Both the position numbers and the translations under genes were made by a program. The notes under the pieces are model-generated. The model searched no databases. It was not told where the DNA came from and saw only the letters and a program-made list of their open reading frames with translations. A stretch of 64,000 bases of DNA, taken from contig NC_054081.1 of NCBI RefSeq assembly GCF_017562075.2, positions 23,604,315 through 23,668,314 of the forward strand, read 5' to 3'. Positions 11,245 to 22,431 of the stretch are shown here, in pieces; the stretch's first letter is position 1, and the number at the start of each line of letters is the position of its first letter. The DNA is from Anopheles merus. Its lineage: Eukaryota; Arthropoda; Insecta; Diptera; Culicidae.

Positions 11245-12075
11245 CGCTGCTACGCGACCCAAAAACTTTTTTACGAAAAGATTGCAGTTTTTGAGTTTTC
11301 GCCTCAAGGTTTCGAGGCCTTTATGTCGTGTATCGAGACCTTTATGACTTCTTTATTTAACCTTCTATCTTTTAGGGACCTTGGTCTTTCGCGACAAATA
11401 GTAGCTCAATTTTGCTTTTTTGCGATGCGATTAACTCCACGTTAATCAAACAAGCTCATTTCACTCTGTAAACTTGCCTGCAATTTGATTCAAAATCGTA
11501 AAAAATAAGATAAAATTAATTAATTTATTTTTTGAGTCTGGCATTCATTTGGCTCTTTATCAAACTGGTCTACTGTTTATCACACGAGATGCCGTCACGT
11601 GCGACAACTATCTCTGTCGATAGTCTCGTGTGATGTAAAAGCGCATTGGGATCTTTCTTGAATTGTAAACATAAAACTAAATGAGGTAAATGTCAAATGG
11701 CTAACATATTATACTTTCATTCTCTTGTCAATTCATGTGCGACACAATCTGTTTCGTATATTGACTTTGGTCTAATGGCGTGGAGCTCAAAATTATCGTA
11801 ATAAAAAGGGGTAAAACGCGAAAACTACTAACACAACTTCAATGAACTCAGTTCGGATAATCTAAGTTATCCATTTAAGTACTGGGATTTACTTTAGGTG
11901 TATTCTCTTCTGCAGTGCAGTGGTCAGAGTATTATTTAATCTAGTGTAAGATCTTCAATAAAATAGTTAGTCATCTTAAACCTGTATCGTTTCATCCAGA
12001 ACAGTTAATAGAAATACCGTTTAGCGATTCTGTAAAGTTGATTCAGTTGTGTGCAGTTTAGTGTGTGTGAACGTA
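11245..12075 (+). promoter_or_regulatory. Upstream region and probable 5' leader of yata
   Basis: AT-rich sequence between the last MITE and the yata start codon. Arthropod initiator-like 'tcagtt' occurs near 11847 and 12043, but neither can be chosen from sequence alone. A small inverted repeat around 'cacacgaga.....tctcgtgtg' lies at 11580-11633. Confidence 0.35.
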
Positions 12076-12453
12076 ATGTGGTCTTTTTTCTCACGCGATT
12101 CGTCTAAAGACTTCCCTTATGAAATTGGTGATCCAGTGCAACAGTTCAACACCAAGAGTATTTGGAGTCTGTTCCGTGGCAAACGAAAAGGTTCAAACGA
12201 TGAGGTGTCGGTCTTTACCTACGATATCAAAAATGGTTCGGATATTAAGCTGGAATTAGCTAGGGCCGCACTTAAGCGACTCAAAACGCTCCGCCATCCC
12301 AGCATACTGCAATTTCTGGACAGTCTGGAATCCGATAAAGTCTTATACGTGGCAACAGAACCGGTCGAGCCGCTTGGAACACATATCGGCAATCTAGCTG
12401 CTCAAGGACCTCAGCGCGATTTGTATTTGGCCTGGGGTATATTTCAAATCACG
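12076..12453 (+). CDS. yata: SCYL1/yata pseudokinase, exon 1
   Basis: First coding exon of the SCYL1 orthologue (yata in Drosophila), a catalytically inactive kinase-like protein with HEAT repeats. In the family it binds COPI coat and acts in Golgi-to-ER traffic. The start at 12076 gives MWSFFSRDS, the family's usual beginning; the in-frame ATG at 12049 would add nine residues. Residues 44-50 (VSVFTYD) replace the kinase ATP-lysine strand, and TLRHPSILQFLDSLE at 71-85 is the typical SCYL1 helix-strand. The exon ends in phase 0 at ATC ACG before GTAAAGT. Exons 1-8 encode about 605 residues in this window; the C-terminal tail is missing. Confidence 0.93.
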
Positions 12454-13289
12454 GTAAAGTATTATTTAGCAAGCAAGCATCCCTTCTCATTTTTTGACAT
12501 AGAATCTATAGTGTTGTTTGTTTGTTCATCATTAATGAAATATATGAATGGATAACGAGTAGCTTTAAAGGCGAATGAACATGACATATAAAGTTTATAA
12601 ATTAACCAAATCAGCCTCAAACTATTCGTTGATGTTGTTTCAAAAAATATTTCCTTTACATTTGCCCTGTATGATAGCAGTACGACCGAGCCGCTTTTCC
12701 AGAATAATAATAAAACTTAACTCGCCTCGTGTAATAGTCTAATTCAGAGATGTCAAACATATTGCCCGCGGGTCACATGTGGTCCGCGAAGCCTTTCAAG
12801 ACGGCCCACGCAGAACTTTGACAGGTATATGAATGAAACTGAAGTAGATTGTAGATTACGAGGCAGGAAAAATGGGTGCACTACTTTTTATCCAATGAGG
12901 AAGAAAATTTCAACATTCAGTCTCAATAGTTAGATTAACGAAGTGTGATATAAGTTATTCATAGTGGCTCTTTTATGGAAGGTATTCGCGAAGATGGCAT
13001 GTAGCATGTGCTTAAGTTCATGTTTGCTGGCGGCTCCCCAAAGCCGGACTGATATTGTCCTATATTTTCACCCATTTTCTGATTTTGAGCTTTTCGGAAA
13101 AAAAACTCGGAAACCATGTATCGGAATACCACTTTCTTCACTTCATTGATGAAGGTACCCTTTAGCTAGGCTTCTACAAAATTCTGTCCGATATCTTTAA
13201 AAATATCGAAAAATCAAGCACTTCTAAAGGGCGTGAATTGTATGAGGTCGCCGGGAATTTGGTCGCATTGCCGATTATTCGTGCTCGAA

Positions 13290-13972
13290 TTGTCAATTGA
13301 GAATTAACATTTTCGACCACGAAAAAACGGTAATTCGAGTAAATTCCCATAAACTGGAGACTTAAACTTCCCTTAAACTGCACCAGTTTAAGGGAATTTA
13401 GAAAAAGTCCTTTAAAATGAACTGTGATGCGGCTTTTTCGTTGCTTTCTTCTAGATTCGCTCGGAAATAATGTTTCCTATCGTTATAGTTAATCATGTAT
13501 CCATTTTATTCATAAATAATACCCATTTTTATAGAATAACGTCACACAAAATTTGCTTTTGTTTTTCATAAAAAATCAAAGCTACGGATGTAAAATGAGC
13601 TCGACGGCATCGTTCATCGATAGAGGAACTTCTAATTTACGAACACACCAAATCTTGGCGCTTTCAACACACTTGATCATACTCAAATTCACAATTTCAA
13701 GAGTTTCGAGTACTAAAAACAAAATCAAATTTTGTGTGACGTTATTTTATAAAAAATTGATATTATTTATGTATAAAATGGCTACATGACCAACTATAAC
13801 TATAGAAAACATCATTTCGGAGCGAATCTAGAAGAAACACACGAAAAAGCCGCATCACAGTTCATTTTAAAGGACTTTTTCTAAATTCCCTTAAACTGGT
13901 GCAGTTTAAGGGAAGTTTAAGGGAATTTGCTCAAAATCCCTATTATTTTTGCTCGAAAATGTCAATTGGGAA
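13290..13972. mobile_element. Foldback-type MITE inside the hAT-like element
   Basis: Long inverted arms (about 13290-13551 and 13726-13972) share 'cagtttaagggaattt', 'aaaaagtcctttaaaa', 'gcggctttttcg' and 'aacgtcacacaaaattt'. The interior of about 170 bp is not coding. Confidence 0.7.
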
Positions 13973-14014
13973 GTCTCTTTTCCTTAACCGTAGAGTTGGC
14001 AACCAGATTTACAC

Positions 14015-14324
14015 ACGTAAGTTGGCAACCGGCATACCCGGGTATTCCACACGTTTTGATGCAAAAAACTAACGATTTTCATAGGTAAACTATGCTTTCT
14101 ATATTTTAATGCTGGAAGCAAGTAATGCCGACCATATATTCTCTTCTACTTCATTTATTCATTAAGTTTTTTCATTTTATTATAAAAATAACGGTCAAAT
14201 TGAAATTTGGAATCGCCTGAATTTGATTAAAAAATAAGCACAATACGAAAAGAGGAAGAAGAGAAACGTCATTCTCCATACAAAATGTATGGAATACCCG
14301 GGTATGCTGGTTGCCAACTTACGT
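14015..14324. mobile_element. MITE with ACGTAAGTTGGCAACC ends
   Basis: Inverted ends run ACGTAAGTTGGCAACC(G/A)GC then ATACCCGGGTATTCCA at 14015 and, inverted, up to 14324. A half-copy of the same end occurs at 14483-14512. The palindrome TACCCGGGTA is shared with the MITE at 7806-8189, suggesting a related family. Confidence 0.7.
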
Positions 14325-14875
14325 GGTAAAGTTAAAAAAAAAAATAAAAATAAAATACTTACAGGCTGTTTAAAATTACAACTTATGCACCAAAAAATCA
14401 TAAATTAAAAGTTTGGAGGCTACGGAAAATTTCAGGTCAATAAAAGCAATGAATCAAAAGTTTATTGCAGTTCGAAGTTGAAAAAAATACCCGGGTATCC
14501 GGTTGCCAACTTGGCCAAAAATGGACGAAAAGTTTAAAATTCTGAATGATATATTTTAGAATAAAAAGTACAATTTTATTCACCATTAAATTAAACCCAC
14601 CCCCATCCCCTACCAAACCGTTCAACTACGACCCGTGGGAATATTTTTAACTCAAATCCGGCCCGCGACCCAAAACGAGTTCGACATCACTGGTCTAAAA
14701 ATAAAATCAAATATTTGTCAGTATTTATTATAAAACTCCGGGGGTTTTTGGCTGAAATCCACAGTGTTCTGTACGGGCATGTACACTATAAATTTATTTA
14801 CTATATAAAATGTTCACTCTTCTAGAGTCTTCATGAGTCAACGTACGTATTCTTTTATCTATTTGCTGATTCTAG

Positions 14876-15190
14876 CGTGCATTATCATTTCTAAATAATG
14901 ATGGCAACCTGAGACACAACAATGTATCGATATGGTCGGTATTTATCAATACATCAGGCGAATGGAAATTGGGTGGACTGGAATACGTATCCTCGGCTGA
15001 GTTACCTGTTGTCCCACCGATAAAAATACCACCTTCTTTGGAAATTTATGATCCACCGGAAAAGAATGACGCTAGCAAATTAAGAACGGCTACAAAATGT
15101 TCGAGTGACATGTGGGGTCTTGGCTGTCTGGTGTGGGAATCCTTCAATGAACCTTTGAAAACACGAGGACACCTTAAAAATATCGAAAGG
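14876..15190 (+). CDS. yata: SCYL1/yata pseudokinase, exon 2
   Basis: Follows acceptor 'gctgattctag' and ends before GTAATG; 105 codons, phase 0 at both sides, residues about 127-231. It carries the C-lobe of the pseudokinase. The catalytic HRD loop is replaced by HNN (RHNNVS, about 139-144) and the DFG magnesium loop by GGL (WKLGGLEY), both normal for SCYL1. CSSDMWGLGCLVWESFN matches the kinase subdomain IX helix. Confidence 0.93.
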
Positions 15191-15268
15191 GTAATGCAAC
15201 TAACTTCATGCTCATTTTCTACTATACCAATAGTTGTGATTTTTATTGAGGTATTTCCCTCTCTGTAG

Positions 15269-15504
15269 ATCCCAAAATCGTTAGCTCCATTGTATTGTGA
15301 GCTTGTTGGTGCCACACCCGCTAATCGACCAAATCCCGCTGATGTTATCACCAAATGTCGCAAACCTGGCGGATTCTTCAAAAATGACTTAGTTGATTCC
15401 TTACTTTTTCTGGAAGAAATTCAAATCAAAGATAAGATTGAGAAGATGCGTTTTTTTAGCTCCCTCACTGCGCAAATAGATAATTTTCCTGACAATGTCT
15501 GTAG
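15269..15504 (+). CDS. yata: SCYL1/yata pseudokinase, exon 3
   Basis: Starts after 'ctctctgtag' and ends before GTGAGT, 236 bp, leaving two bases of the next codon. It encodes IPKSLAPLYCELVGATPANRPNP, the family's end-of-kinase-domain signature, then LFLEEIQIKDKIEK leading into the HEAT region. Intron 2 is only 78 bp. Confidence 0.93.
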
Positions 15505-15565
15505 GTGAGTATTTTCATATTTTCGCTCCTAGCTTTGCCAAAATTAAGCTCATATTTTTTCATAG

Positions 15566-15644
15566 GTACAAAATTCTTCCGCAACTTATAACAGCCTACG
15601 AGTACGGCGATGCTGGTTCTGCTGTTTTAGCTCCAATGTTTAAG
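15566..15644 (+). CDS. yata: SCYL1/yata pseudokinase, exon 4
   Basis: 79 bp after acceptor 'tttcatag', completing the split Arg codon and encoding YKILPQLITAYEYGDAG..., a HEAT-type helix pair. Ends in phase 0 at TTT AAG before GTAATG. The next coding exon recognised is 22 kb downstream at 37721. Confidence 0.92.
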
Positions 15645-15702
15645 GTAATGTGTCGAAGTATGGCAGTTTAAGTACAGTCTTCTTTCGTTTTACTATTTCA
15701 CT

Positions 15703-15930
15703 ACAGTCTTTCCCCAAGTTACGCGACACTCGAGTAACGCGAATTCGAGTTAAGCAAATTTTTCATTTTTGACACTTCATATGTCAAATCTGTACAATTT
15801 TCTCTATCAATTGTCAAATGAAAAATAATTAGCATTTTTTTTCAAAAGTTTTAAATCACTACACAAAATAGAAGTAACCCAATTTCTGAATCAATTGCAT
15901 CCAATCAAAAATCCTTATTAATCAAGTATA
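15703..15930 (+). repeat. Possible pogo/Tigger-type MITE fragment
   Basis: TACAGTCTTTCCCCAAGTTA with repeated 'gttacgcga', 'gtaacgcga' and 'gagttaagc' motifs resembles the end of the MITE at 35713-36098. No opposite end was found. Confidence 0.4.
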
Positions 15931-16146
15931 TACAGTGTCGGACAAATCAATACGACCACTTATCAATTTATTATTCACTTATCATATTTCATTACCTAAA
16001 GTGAATCGATATTTACCAAATTTGCATGAAAGCACTTTCCGGATGTTGGCTTAAAGTCTGCTTTTAAAGTTTGTTGATAAGATAACAGACAAAAAAGTTA
16101 TGATAAGAAATGTTTAAAAACCCAAAAATCATGCGCCAAAATAATA

Positions 16147-16691
16147 ATAATTATTATTATTTATTTAATCTTCAACGAGCCGTATGGCCTAATTAAGATG
16201 TAACAGTTCGATTGAGAAAAAAAATACATAGCAAAAATAAGATTTACATCGCAATTCACTGCGGCCACGGCAAAAGCCGGAGACGTTCCACTGAGTTGAG
16301 ATGTCGAAGTCGAAGCAATCCGAGACAGTGTTGAAGACAGCCGACATGCGGAACATAGGGTCAGACCGACCAGCACTGGAACGGGGTTGAGCGAGCCGTA
16401 GAGTTTCTCTAGACCTAAGTGTTCGGGATGGTGCATAGATATCGACTCGATGCAACAAAGGCGATGAGTCGATAGAGCCATTTAGCAGTCCAGCGATGAA
16501 AGAGCACTGTGCATTGCGTCTTCTAACCGAAAGAGGTTCAAGGCCTAGAAGACGGCACCGCGCAGCATACGGAGGAAGATTATTGCGATCCTGCCAGGGA
16601 AGTAGTCGTAGGGCATATCTCGTGAGCTTACGTTGAATCGCCTCAAGTCGAGCAATTGAAGAAGCGGTAGTTGGGCTCCAGACTACGCACG
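16147..16691 (-). mobile_element. 5'-truncated non-LTR retrotransposon 3' end
   Basis: A 545-bp insertion in the Tc1-like left arm with 7-bp duplication AATAATA (16140-16146, 16692-16698). The minus strand reads the C-terminus of a reverse-transcriptase ORF (SPTTASSIARLEAIQRKLTR, ALRLLPWQD, LPPYAARCRLLGLEPLS), ending in a stop and a (TAA)n-like tail. The tail recalls the I clade and the protein recalls Jockey-group elements, so the clade is left open. Confidence 0.75.
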
Positions 16692-16846
16692 AATAATAGG
16701 ACCAGTATAGAAAATTTTAATATTTTAACCATTTATCATTATTAAATAACAGCTCCGGCTTTTAATTCGCAATGTGGCCAGCCCGTACATTTGAAAAACA
16801 AAAGAAAATAACAAAACAGCCTTATCCTGGGCTAACTTGGCAGCAT

Positions 16847-17836
16847 TTAATATTTGGTAGCATGCCCATTGTTCCGGATGACAGCTCGCATCCTTTTAGG
16901 CATGGATTCCACCAAATCTTTGCAAGTCGATGGCGGAATGCTGTACCAAGCATTCTCTATATGCTGCCACAGTTTCTCTTTAGTTCGAGAACCTGCCGGT
17001 GGAAGCTTAGCTTTAACAATCTTCCACAGGTTCTCGAACGGATTCAGGTCAGGCGATTGTGCAGACCAATTCATGACGTCAATTTTTTGATCAACAAACC
17101 ATTTTTTAACCGCTTTTGCGGTATGTTTTGGATCTTTGTGATGCATGAATTGCCATTTCAATGGCATCTCCCACTCTGCATGAGGCAGCATGACAGTTTG
17201 GATGATGTTTAAGTATCGGTTTTGGTCCATGATATCTTTTATCCAAAAGATAGGACCGACACCGTACCAAGAGAAACATGCCCAAATCGTTACGTTGCCT
17301 CCGCCGTGCTTCACGGTTTTTAAAGTGTACTGTGGCCGGTAGGCGGTATTCTTTGGGCGAAGCACAAAGCTTTTCCCATCCGAACCTACCAAGTTCACAT
17401 TGGACTCGTCCGACCACAGTACATTTCGCCACTTGTTCAGGTTTTCACCTGCCCAGTCGTAGTGCTCTCGAGCAAACTGCAACCGGGTTTGAACGTGGCA
17501 CCGTCGAAGCAACGGAACTTTGCGGGGATTCCGGCCGACCAGGTTGTTTTCAAATAGGCGACGCTGCACTGTCCGATCACTTACGGACAGTTGCAGCTCA
17601 TCCCTAATTGCCCTGGCCGACTTGAAAGGATCGGCCTTGCACAATCGCGTCATCCGAGCATCATCCCTAGCGGATGTCTTGCGTAGCCGACCCGTTGGTA
17701 TCTTCGTGCCCGTGCTATGCAGCGCGTTATACACGAATGTTTTGGATCGGCCAAGTATTTCCGCGATTTTTCGCTGGGAGTAACCAGCAGCGGACAAACG
17801 TTTGATATCTAAATATTGTTGTTGTGTACTCACCAC
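16847..17836 (-). CDS. Tc1-like transposase, 329 aa, catalytic residue lost
   Basis: A complete frame of family-typical length encoding a Tc1-type DDE transposase for cut-and-paste movement at TA sites. The N-terminus has a helix-turn-helix (AAGYSQRKIAEILGRSKTFV, about 16-35) and a second DNA-binding helix pair near 70-95 (ARAIRDELQLSVSDRTVQRR). The catalytic domain shows WSDESN with the first Asp (about 142) and PDLNPFENLW with the final Glu. The second Asp, expected in a QQDNDPKH-like motif, is His here (MHHKDPKH); spacing to the Glu is 34 residues, as in D34E. The frame is otherwise open, so the loss looks recent. It is read antisense to yata inside intron 4. Confidence 0.9.
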   Translation of the reverse strand: MVSTQQQYLDIKRLSAAGYSQRKIAEILGRSKTFVYNALHSTGTKIPTGRLRKTSARDDARMTRLCKADPFKSARAIRDELQLSVSDRTVQRRLFENNLVGRNPRKVPLLRRCHVQTRLQFAREHYDWAGENLNKWRNVLWSDESNVNLVGSDGKSFVLRPKNTAYRPQYTLKTVKHGGGNVTIWACFSWYGVGPIFWIKDIMDQNRYLNIIQTVMLPHAEWEMPLKWQFMHHKDPKHTAKAVKKWFVDQKIDVMNWSAQSPDLNPFENLWKIVKAKLPPAGSRTKEKLWQHIENAWYSIPPSTCKDLVESMPKRMRAVIRNNGHATKY

Positions 17837-18189
17837 TATTTCGTCTCTCAGTGCAAAGGGAGCTCAAAACCCTCAAGCGAGTGCCGTAATATTCTCTCAT
17901 TAGTAAATTAGAGCATGTTAATTAAAGATACAGCGAATTGCCACTGCGCTAAGCGTTTCTACATAAAAATGTACACGCAATAATTCACTAATTTAAGTTA
18001 AGTTATCCGACAACTCAATAACATCAAAATTGTTATTTAATAATAATAAATGATAATTATTTTTAAAAAAATCTAAACTGGTCCTATTATTTTGGCGCAT
18101 GATTTTTGGGTTATTTTTACATTTCTTTTCATAACTTTTTTATTTCTTAACTATTCACCAAACTTTAAAAACATTATTTATTAGTATAG

Positions 18190-19764
18190 TACAAAAACTA
18201 TGCTAAGGATTTTATCCCAAATCTCCGTTTCTTCCTATCTGGCGTAATAACCTTAGGTAGTTAAGTTTTGCCATATCACTCCTAGCCATAATATTCTTCA
18301 AGATACTGGTTAATTCATTGGTTTACCCATTTACCAGGATAAACAGTCTTCCATTCAACAGTCGATCCATTCAAGCTTTGAGCACATGCCAGGCACATGA
18401 AAATAATTAAAGAAACTATGAAACATATCAATTCAATAATGCACTATTTTAAATTATGAATACCGAAGGCAAAATGAATTATGATTAACTTTAATCTTTA
18501 CTCTTTGGCTTTCGTCTTGTTTTTGCCAAGTAACAGTAATGGTTAGTTTAGATGGTTAGATTTTGATAATGAATATGTCGCTGGAAAGGTTTTTTTTTCA
18601 TTCTTTGATGTTTAGTCTGAATATTTTGCAAAAACTTGTTGTTAATGTTCATAAATGATTTGAAAATCAAACATGAATTGGAATTTGGTTGAATTTTTGG
18701 ATATTTTCATTTTGGAGAGTGATTTTTTTATGATTCGACTCGATTTCACTCGTGAGTCGTATATCATAAGTAAGATCTACATTTTTCCTACGTTTTGTCG
18801 TTAATATTAGCTGCGACCATCCGCGACCCCGACAATTATTAACTTTTCTTCTTCTTCTTCTTCTTCTTCTTCTTCTTCTTCTTCTTCTTCTTCGACAAGT
18901 GAGGATGTATTCCCCTACATTTGACGTTTCAAATGTATTCAGAGTTTTACCCACTCTTTATTTTAACCTGACAGTTGTCATTTGGTTTTTTTTTATTTTG
19001 TTATATTTGTTTTGAATTCATTTTTGTCTTTCTATACTATTTTGTTTGTATTTTTTTTAATTTCTATTTGATTTTCCTTCATGAATTTGTTTTTTTTAAA
19101 TTTCATATCCTAATTTTTTTCCATCTTTTTTTAATTTTTTTTTAATCTGTCAAATGTTATGTCTACTCTATTTGTTTCGTATTTTTTGCAGTTAAAAACC
19201 ATATGTCGCCCTGTGTTTTTTGTTTGGCATATTTGGCACACTCCTGATTCTACTAATTTCATTTTGGCCAGCCAAAATAAACTTTTTCTTGAAAATAGCG
19301 TGAACACATTTTGACAAATAGCTCATTTTGACATGTGTTGTTGTAGGAGCCATACACCACAAGTATCCAACTACCTGTCATAAACGGGAATTTGAAACAA
19401 ACAGGCTTAAAAAACAAAGCTGAACAGAGGAAAAACAGTTTATAAAAGGTCGTAAGATAGGAATCAGCTCTTTTCAAAACCATCCATGAAAAACACAACC
19501 TTTTTAGGCGCGTAGTACTTTAAAAATTCATTAATTATTATTATTTATAATAATAATGATAATTATTATTTTTTATTCGCTGTCTTGACGATTTTAGTAT
19601 TCGACTGCCCTGTATAGTACGAGTATATATAGAACAACGAAAAATTGCAATAGCACGAGGAATTGATTTTCATGTATGGCCGATGCCCACTGTGCCATGT
19701 CTGGCTTAAACCCAGTGTAGTATAAAAATATTTACTGTTAATGTTCTCACTTTATACTTCTGAT
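18190..19764. other. AT-rich intron sequence with simple repeats
   Basis: No gene seen. The start (about 18195-18250) resembles 42070-42125 ('ggattttatcccaaa', 'cgtaataac'). T-rich runs lie at 18960-19200, and an AT palindrome built on 'ataattattatt' at 19539-19575. Confidence 0.55.
18845..18893. repeat. (TTC)n microsatellite
   Basis: Sixteen perfect TTC units. The Arg-rich frame on the minus strand is a repeat artefact. Confidence 0.97.
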
Positions 19765-19772
19765 CGTCTAGG

Positions 19773-20631
19773 CAAGGTATGTCAAACTGGCGGCCCGCGG
19801 GCCGCATGCGGCCCATGTGGACAATGAATGCGGCCCGCGAGAATATTTCAGAAAAGCACTGCAAACCAAAAATCTCTTCTTACTATTTGTCGAAGTGTAT
19901 TCAATTTTCCAGAGAAGAACAATCATTGTGTCGCTATATTTTTCTAAATTAACATTAATGTTCCCATATCGTCTAACAAACTTATTCTACACGTACGTAC
20001 AGAACAACCGAGACCACGAATCTGCGTCGGATAAAATTATCGTAATGTAACCAAATTATTCATAAACAACGGGTTCTTGTTATGAGAAATGAATATACCA
20101 CCAGAACATTTGGGACTTGGAAATTAGCAAAAACTAATGTTTAAACACGATTTATTACAATTTTTCTCTAGAACTGGCAAAAAATTGCAGGCAAATATTT
20201 TTGTTATTCATCCAGCGATGGATAGCTCGGATTGCTTATAAAAAAAACTCGCAACAGGCAGCTAGATTTCCCCTACCTCGGTGAAAAAGTGGGGTTGAGC
20301 GATATTTTCTAACAGAACTGCCGTCTGAGAACGCGCAAATAAAAAAAATCCTATTTCAATAATAAGGATAAAATAGATTGCATGTGACTTTAAAAGTATA
20401 TTAAACATTTAAAAAAAGAGCACCTTAAAAACTAATATTGCAAATTTTTAAATAAGAAACGATTCCAGATTTGAAGCGAGGAGTACAAAAAGTCAATTTG
20501 TTTAACAATAATGATTTTACAGTATTTTATATAAATATTGAGGTATATTTTTTATTCTCAACTTTGCGGCCTGCGAATCACTGATAATCTGTAGTTGCGG
20601 CCCTCTGATGAAATGAGTTTGACACAGTCTG
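19773..20631 (+). mobile_element. hAT-like nonautonomous element with GCGGCCCG ends
   Basis: The left end 'caaggtatgtcaaactggcg' and the inverted right end 'cagactgtgtcaaactc' lead into GCGGCCC-rich segments. Flanks GTCTAGG(C) and GTCTAGG(G) (19766-19773, 20632-20639) fit an 8-bp target duplication. Same family as 12745-14692 but about 860 bp; no transposase. Confidence 0.72.
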
Positions 20632-22427
20632 GTCTAGGGGATCATGGAAATTTCTAATAAATTTCTCTTACTGAAATCGTTCGAGCTAAGAGGCATTACC
20701 TTTGGTAGGGGGATACTCTCAGCTCATGAACAAAGACACGTGCAACTTACTGTCTATACCAATCTATCTTTATTTCACAAAAACCTTGGTTTATATTTTG
20801 GAATTATTTGTGTGTGTTGGTTGTGCCGGTCTCATAGTACAGTCGTCAACTCGTACGACTGAACAACATGTCCGCCATGGGTTCAAGCCCCAAATGGACC
20901 GTGCCGCCATACGTAGGACTGACTATCCTGCTATGGGGGAATCAATAAAAGGGGGCTTGCCCACAATTAGTGGTACAGGCAGGCCTTGACCGACAACGGT
21001 TGTTGAGCCAAAAAGAAGAAGAAGAAGTTGGTTGTGTACGTACATTTTGTGTCGATGTGTAGGTGTGATGCATTCGTATATGATGTATGCGTGTATGCTA
21101 TGCCTATTTTGTATTTCTTACCGTTGGTCTGTTCTCGGGTTTTTTTTATGGTTTTCTAAGGATACAATTATGTTTTGCCATTTTATGTTTGTCTTTAAAT
21201 CTTACGCGTTTCTAGAACGTTTCTAAACACACTTGAAATGTTATAACCTGTGCGTCTTTCGTTGTTATGCTACAGGAATCAATTATTGCTACGCATATGC
21301 ATGTTACATCATGCAGTCTGTTTCTTATTTGATCTTCTCGCGCTGTACGGACCTACGCTGAGACATTTTATTGCCCTACGCTTACCGATGAAGTACTGGG
21401 CCGTTCTAAAAATGTATGTTTATTTAGAACAATGATAATTATTCCATACGATAAGTTACAGTTAGGTTGATTGTTTCCATTTGCTGCATTGATCAGTTAT
21501 GTTTCAAATGGGATTTGACTATTCTGCTGTTCTAACCAGATTTTTCAAAGTTTTAACTATTTAAACTGTAAAATGTGATAGTTTCCACATGGTTCTACGA
21601 TTATATAAAGATGTACAGCAGACATAATACACCAGGATGGGCATGTAATTGAGTCTTGTGTGTTGAGGACATTACCACGGGATCGGACAAACCAGTCAAA
21701 CCAGGATCAGTTTTTGAATGATCCGGTTCACCACTTTGCTGAGGGAAATAGAGGTGAATGATTGAATGGCCAAGTGAGCATGTGGGCAAGAATCATTTTC
21801 GGGTCATCAATCTGTTCTCCCCAGATAGTGGACATACTTTTTCGATCTTACACATACATGATTATATATACCAAAACTAGACAGTATGACCGGTTACACC
21901 ACCTGATCTGACCCGACTCACGGATTTTGTTTTGACCATCCATAACGACCATCCTATTAAGCCGTGTGTAGACGAATATCATATTTGATAGCAATATGTT
22001 CAAATGTATGGAGCTATATACTTAAGAGGTGTCAATTGTAAATTTATTCAGCTGGGCTCTTTGTCACTTATCGTGTGGATGCAGATTTAACAATTGTATT
22101 GTTCACTTGTCGATCATGATATAGCTACCTCTCTCTAGCTGGTTTTCTCGTTAACACGCTGAGCGCTACATCTTCGCCTTATGTTTCTTCTCACCTTGCA
22201 CCGGAAGGACGAACAGCAGTGAGATAAAAGAGAGAGAATATACTGCAGAGGCACTCTGTGACAGATTTAGCATAAAACGAACTAGGCATGGGTTTTTCAT
22301 TCACAAAGAACGCTCGATTTACACACCAACAGAACACAGATCGAACACTAACGAATCAGATCGAACGCGTTCGATGAATTCTATTGTGTAGGTACGATTT
22401 ACACACCAACAGAACACAGATCGAACA
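20565..22427 (+). repeat. Tandem duplication, first unit
   Basis: 1863 bp repeated almost perfectly at 22432-24293. It begins inside the right end of the hAT-like element, includes a SINE, and ends inside the 80-bp minisatellite. The part outside those (21037-22314) is unassigned; short frames there appear in both units and resemble no family. Confidence 0.93.
20826..21026 (+). mobile_element. SINE200-like SINE, copy 2
   Basis: 201 bp from 'ccggtctcat' to the (GAA)n tail, with B-box-like 'gggttcaagcccc' and 10-bp duplication GTTGGTTGTG at 20816-20825 and 21027-21036. Confidence 0.87.
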
Positions 22428-22431
22428 GTGA

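Larger units (their letters stand above)
12745..14692 (+). mobile_element. hAT-like element in yata intron 1, with nested MITEs
   Basis: Ends CAGAGATGTCAAAC and (inverted) CAGTGATGTCGAAC, followed inward by GGCCCGCG-rich stretches. Flanks GTCTAATT (12737-12744) and GTCTAAAA (14693-14700) look like an aged 8-bp duplication, as expected for hAT. No transposase frame is present. It hosts the inverted-repeat element at 13290-13972 and the one at 14015-14324. Confidence 0.72.
15933..18190 (-). mobile_element. Tc1-like transposon with IR/DR-type ends
   Basis: The left end is TA then CAGTGTCGGACAAATC at 15933. Long inverted repeats follow: 'aacccaaaaatcatgcgcc' at about 16116-16137 and inverted at 18094-18112, with similarity extending outward on both sides. 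The motif 'caaaataataggacca' near the inner edge of both arms resembles the outer 'caaatcaatacgacca', as in transposons with two binding sites per end. The right outer end is not found and seems lost near 18190. A non-LTR fragment has split the left arm. Confidence 0.8.

Noticed and set aside
12049..12075. Upstream ATG as the yata start
   Set aside because: The family protein starts MWxFF, matching 12076; the nine upstream residues are not conserved from recall of orthologues.
12454..12555. Reading exon 1 on to the stop at 12555
   Set aside because: Homology stops exactly at the GTAAAGT donor and resumes at 14876 in phase.
16772..17783. Plus-strand frames of 78-146 residues
   Set aside because: Shadows of the minus-strand Tc1-like transposase.
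20826..20990. tRNA gene suggested by the A/B-box-like motifs
   Set aside because: No cloverleaf can be folded; the target duplications and tail show a SINE.
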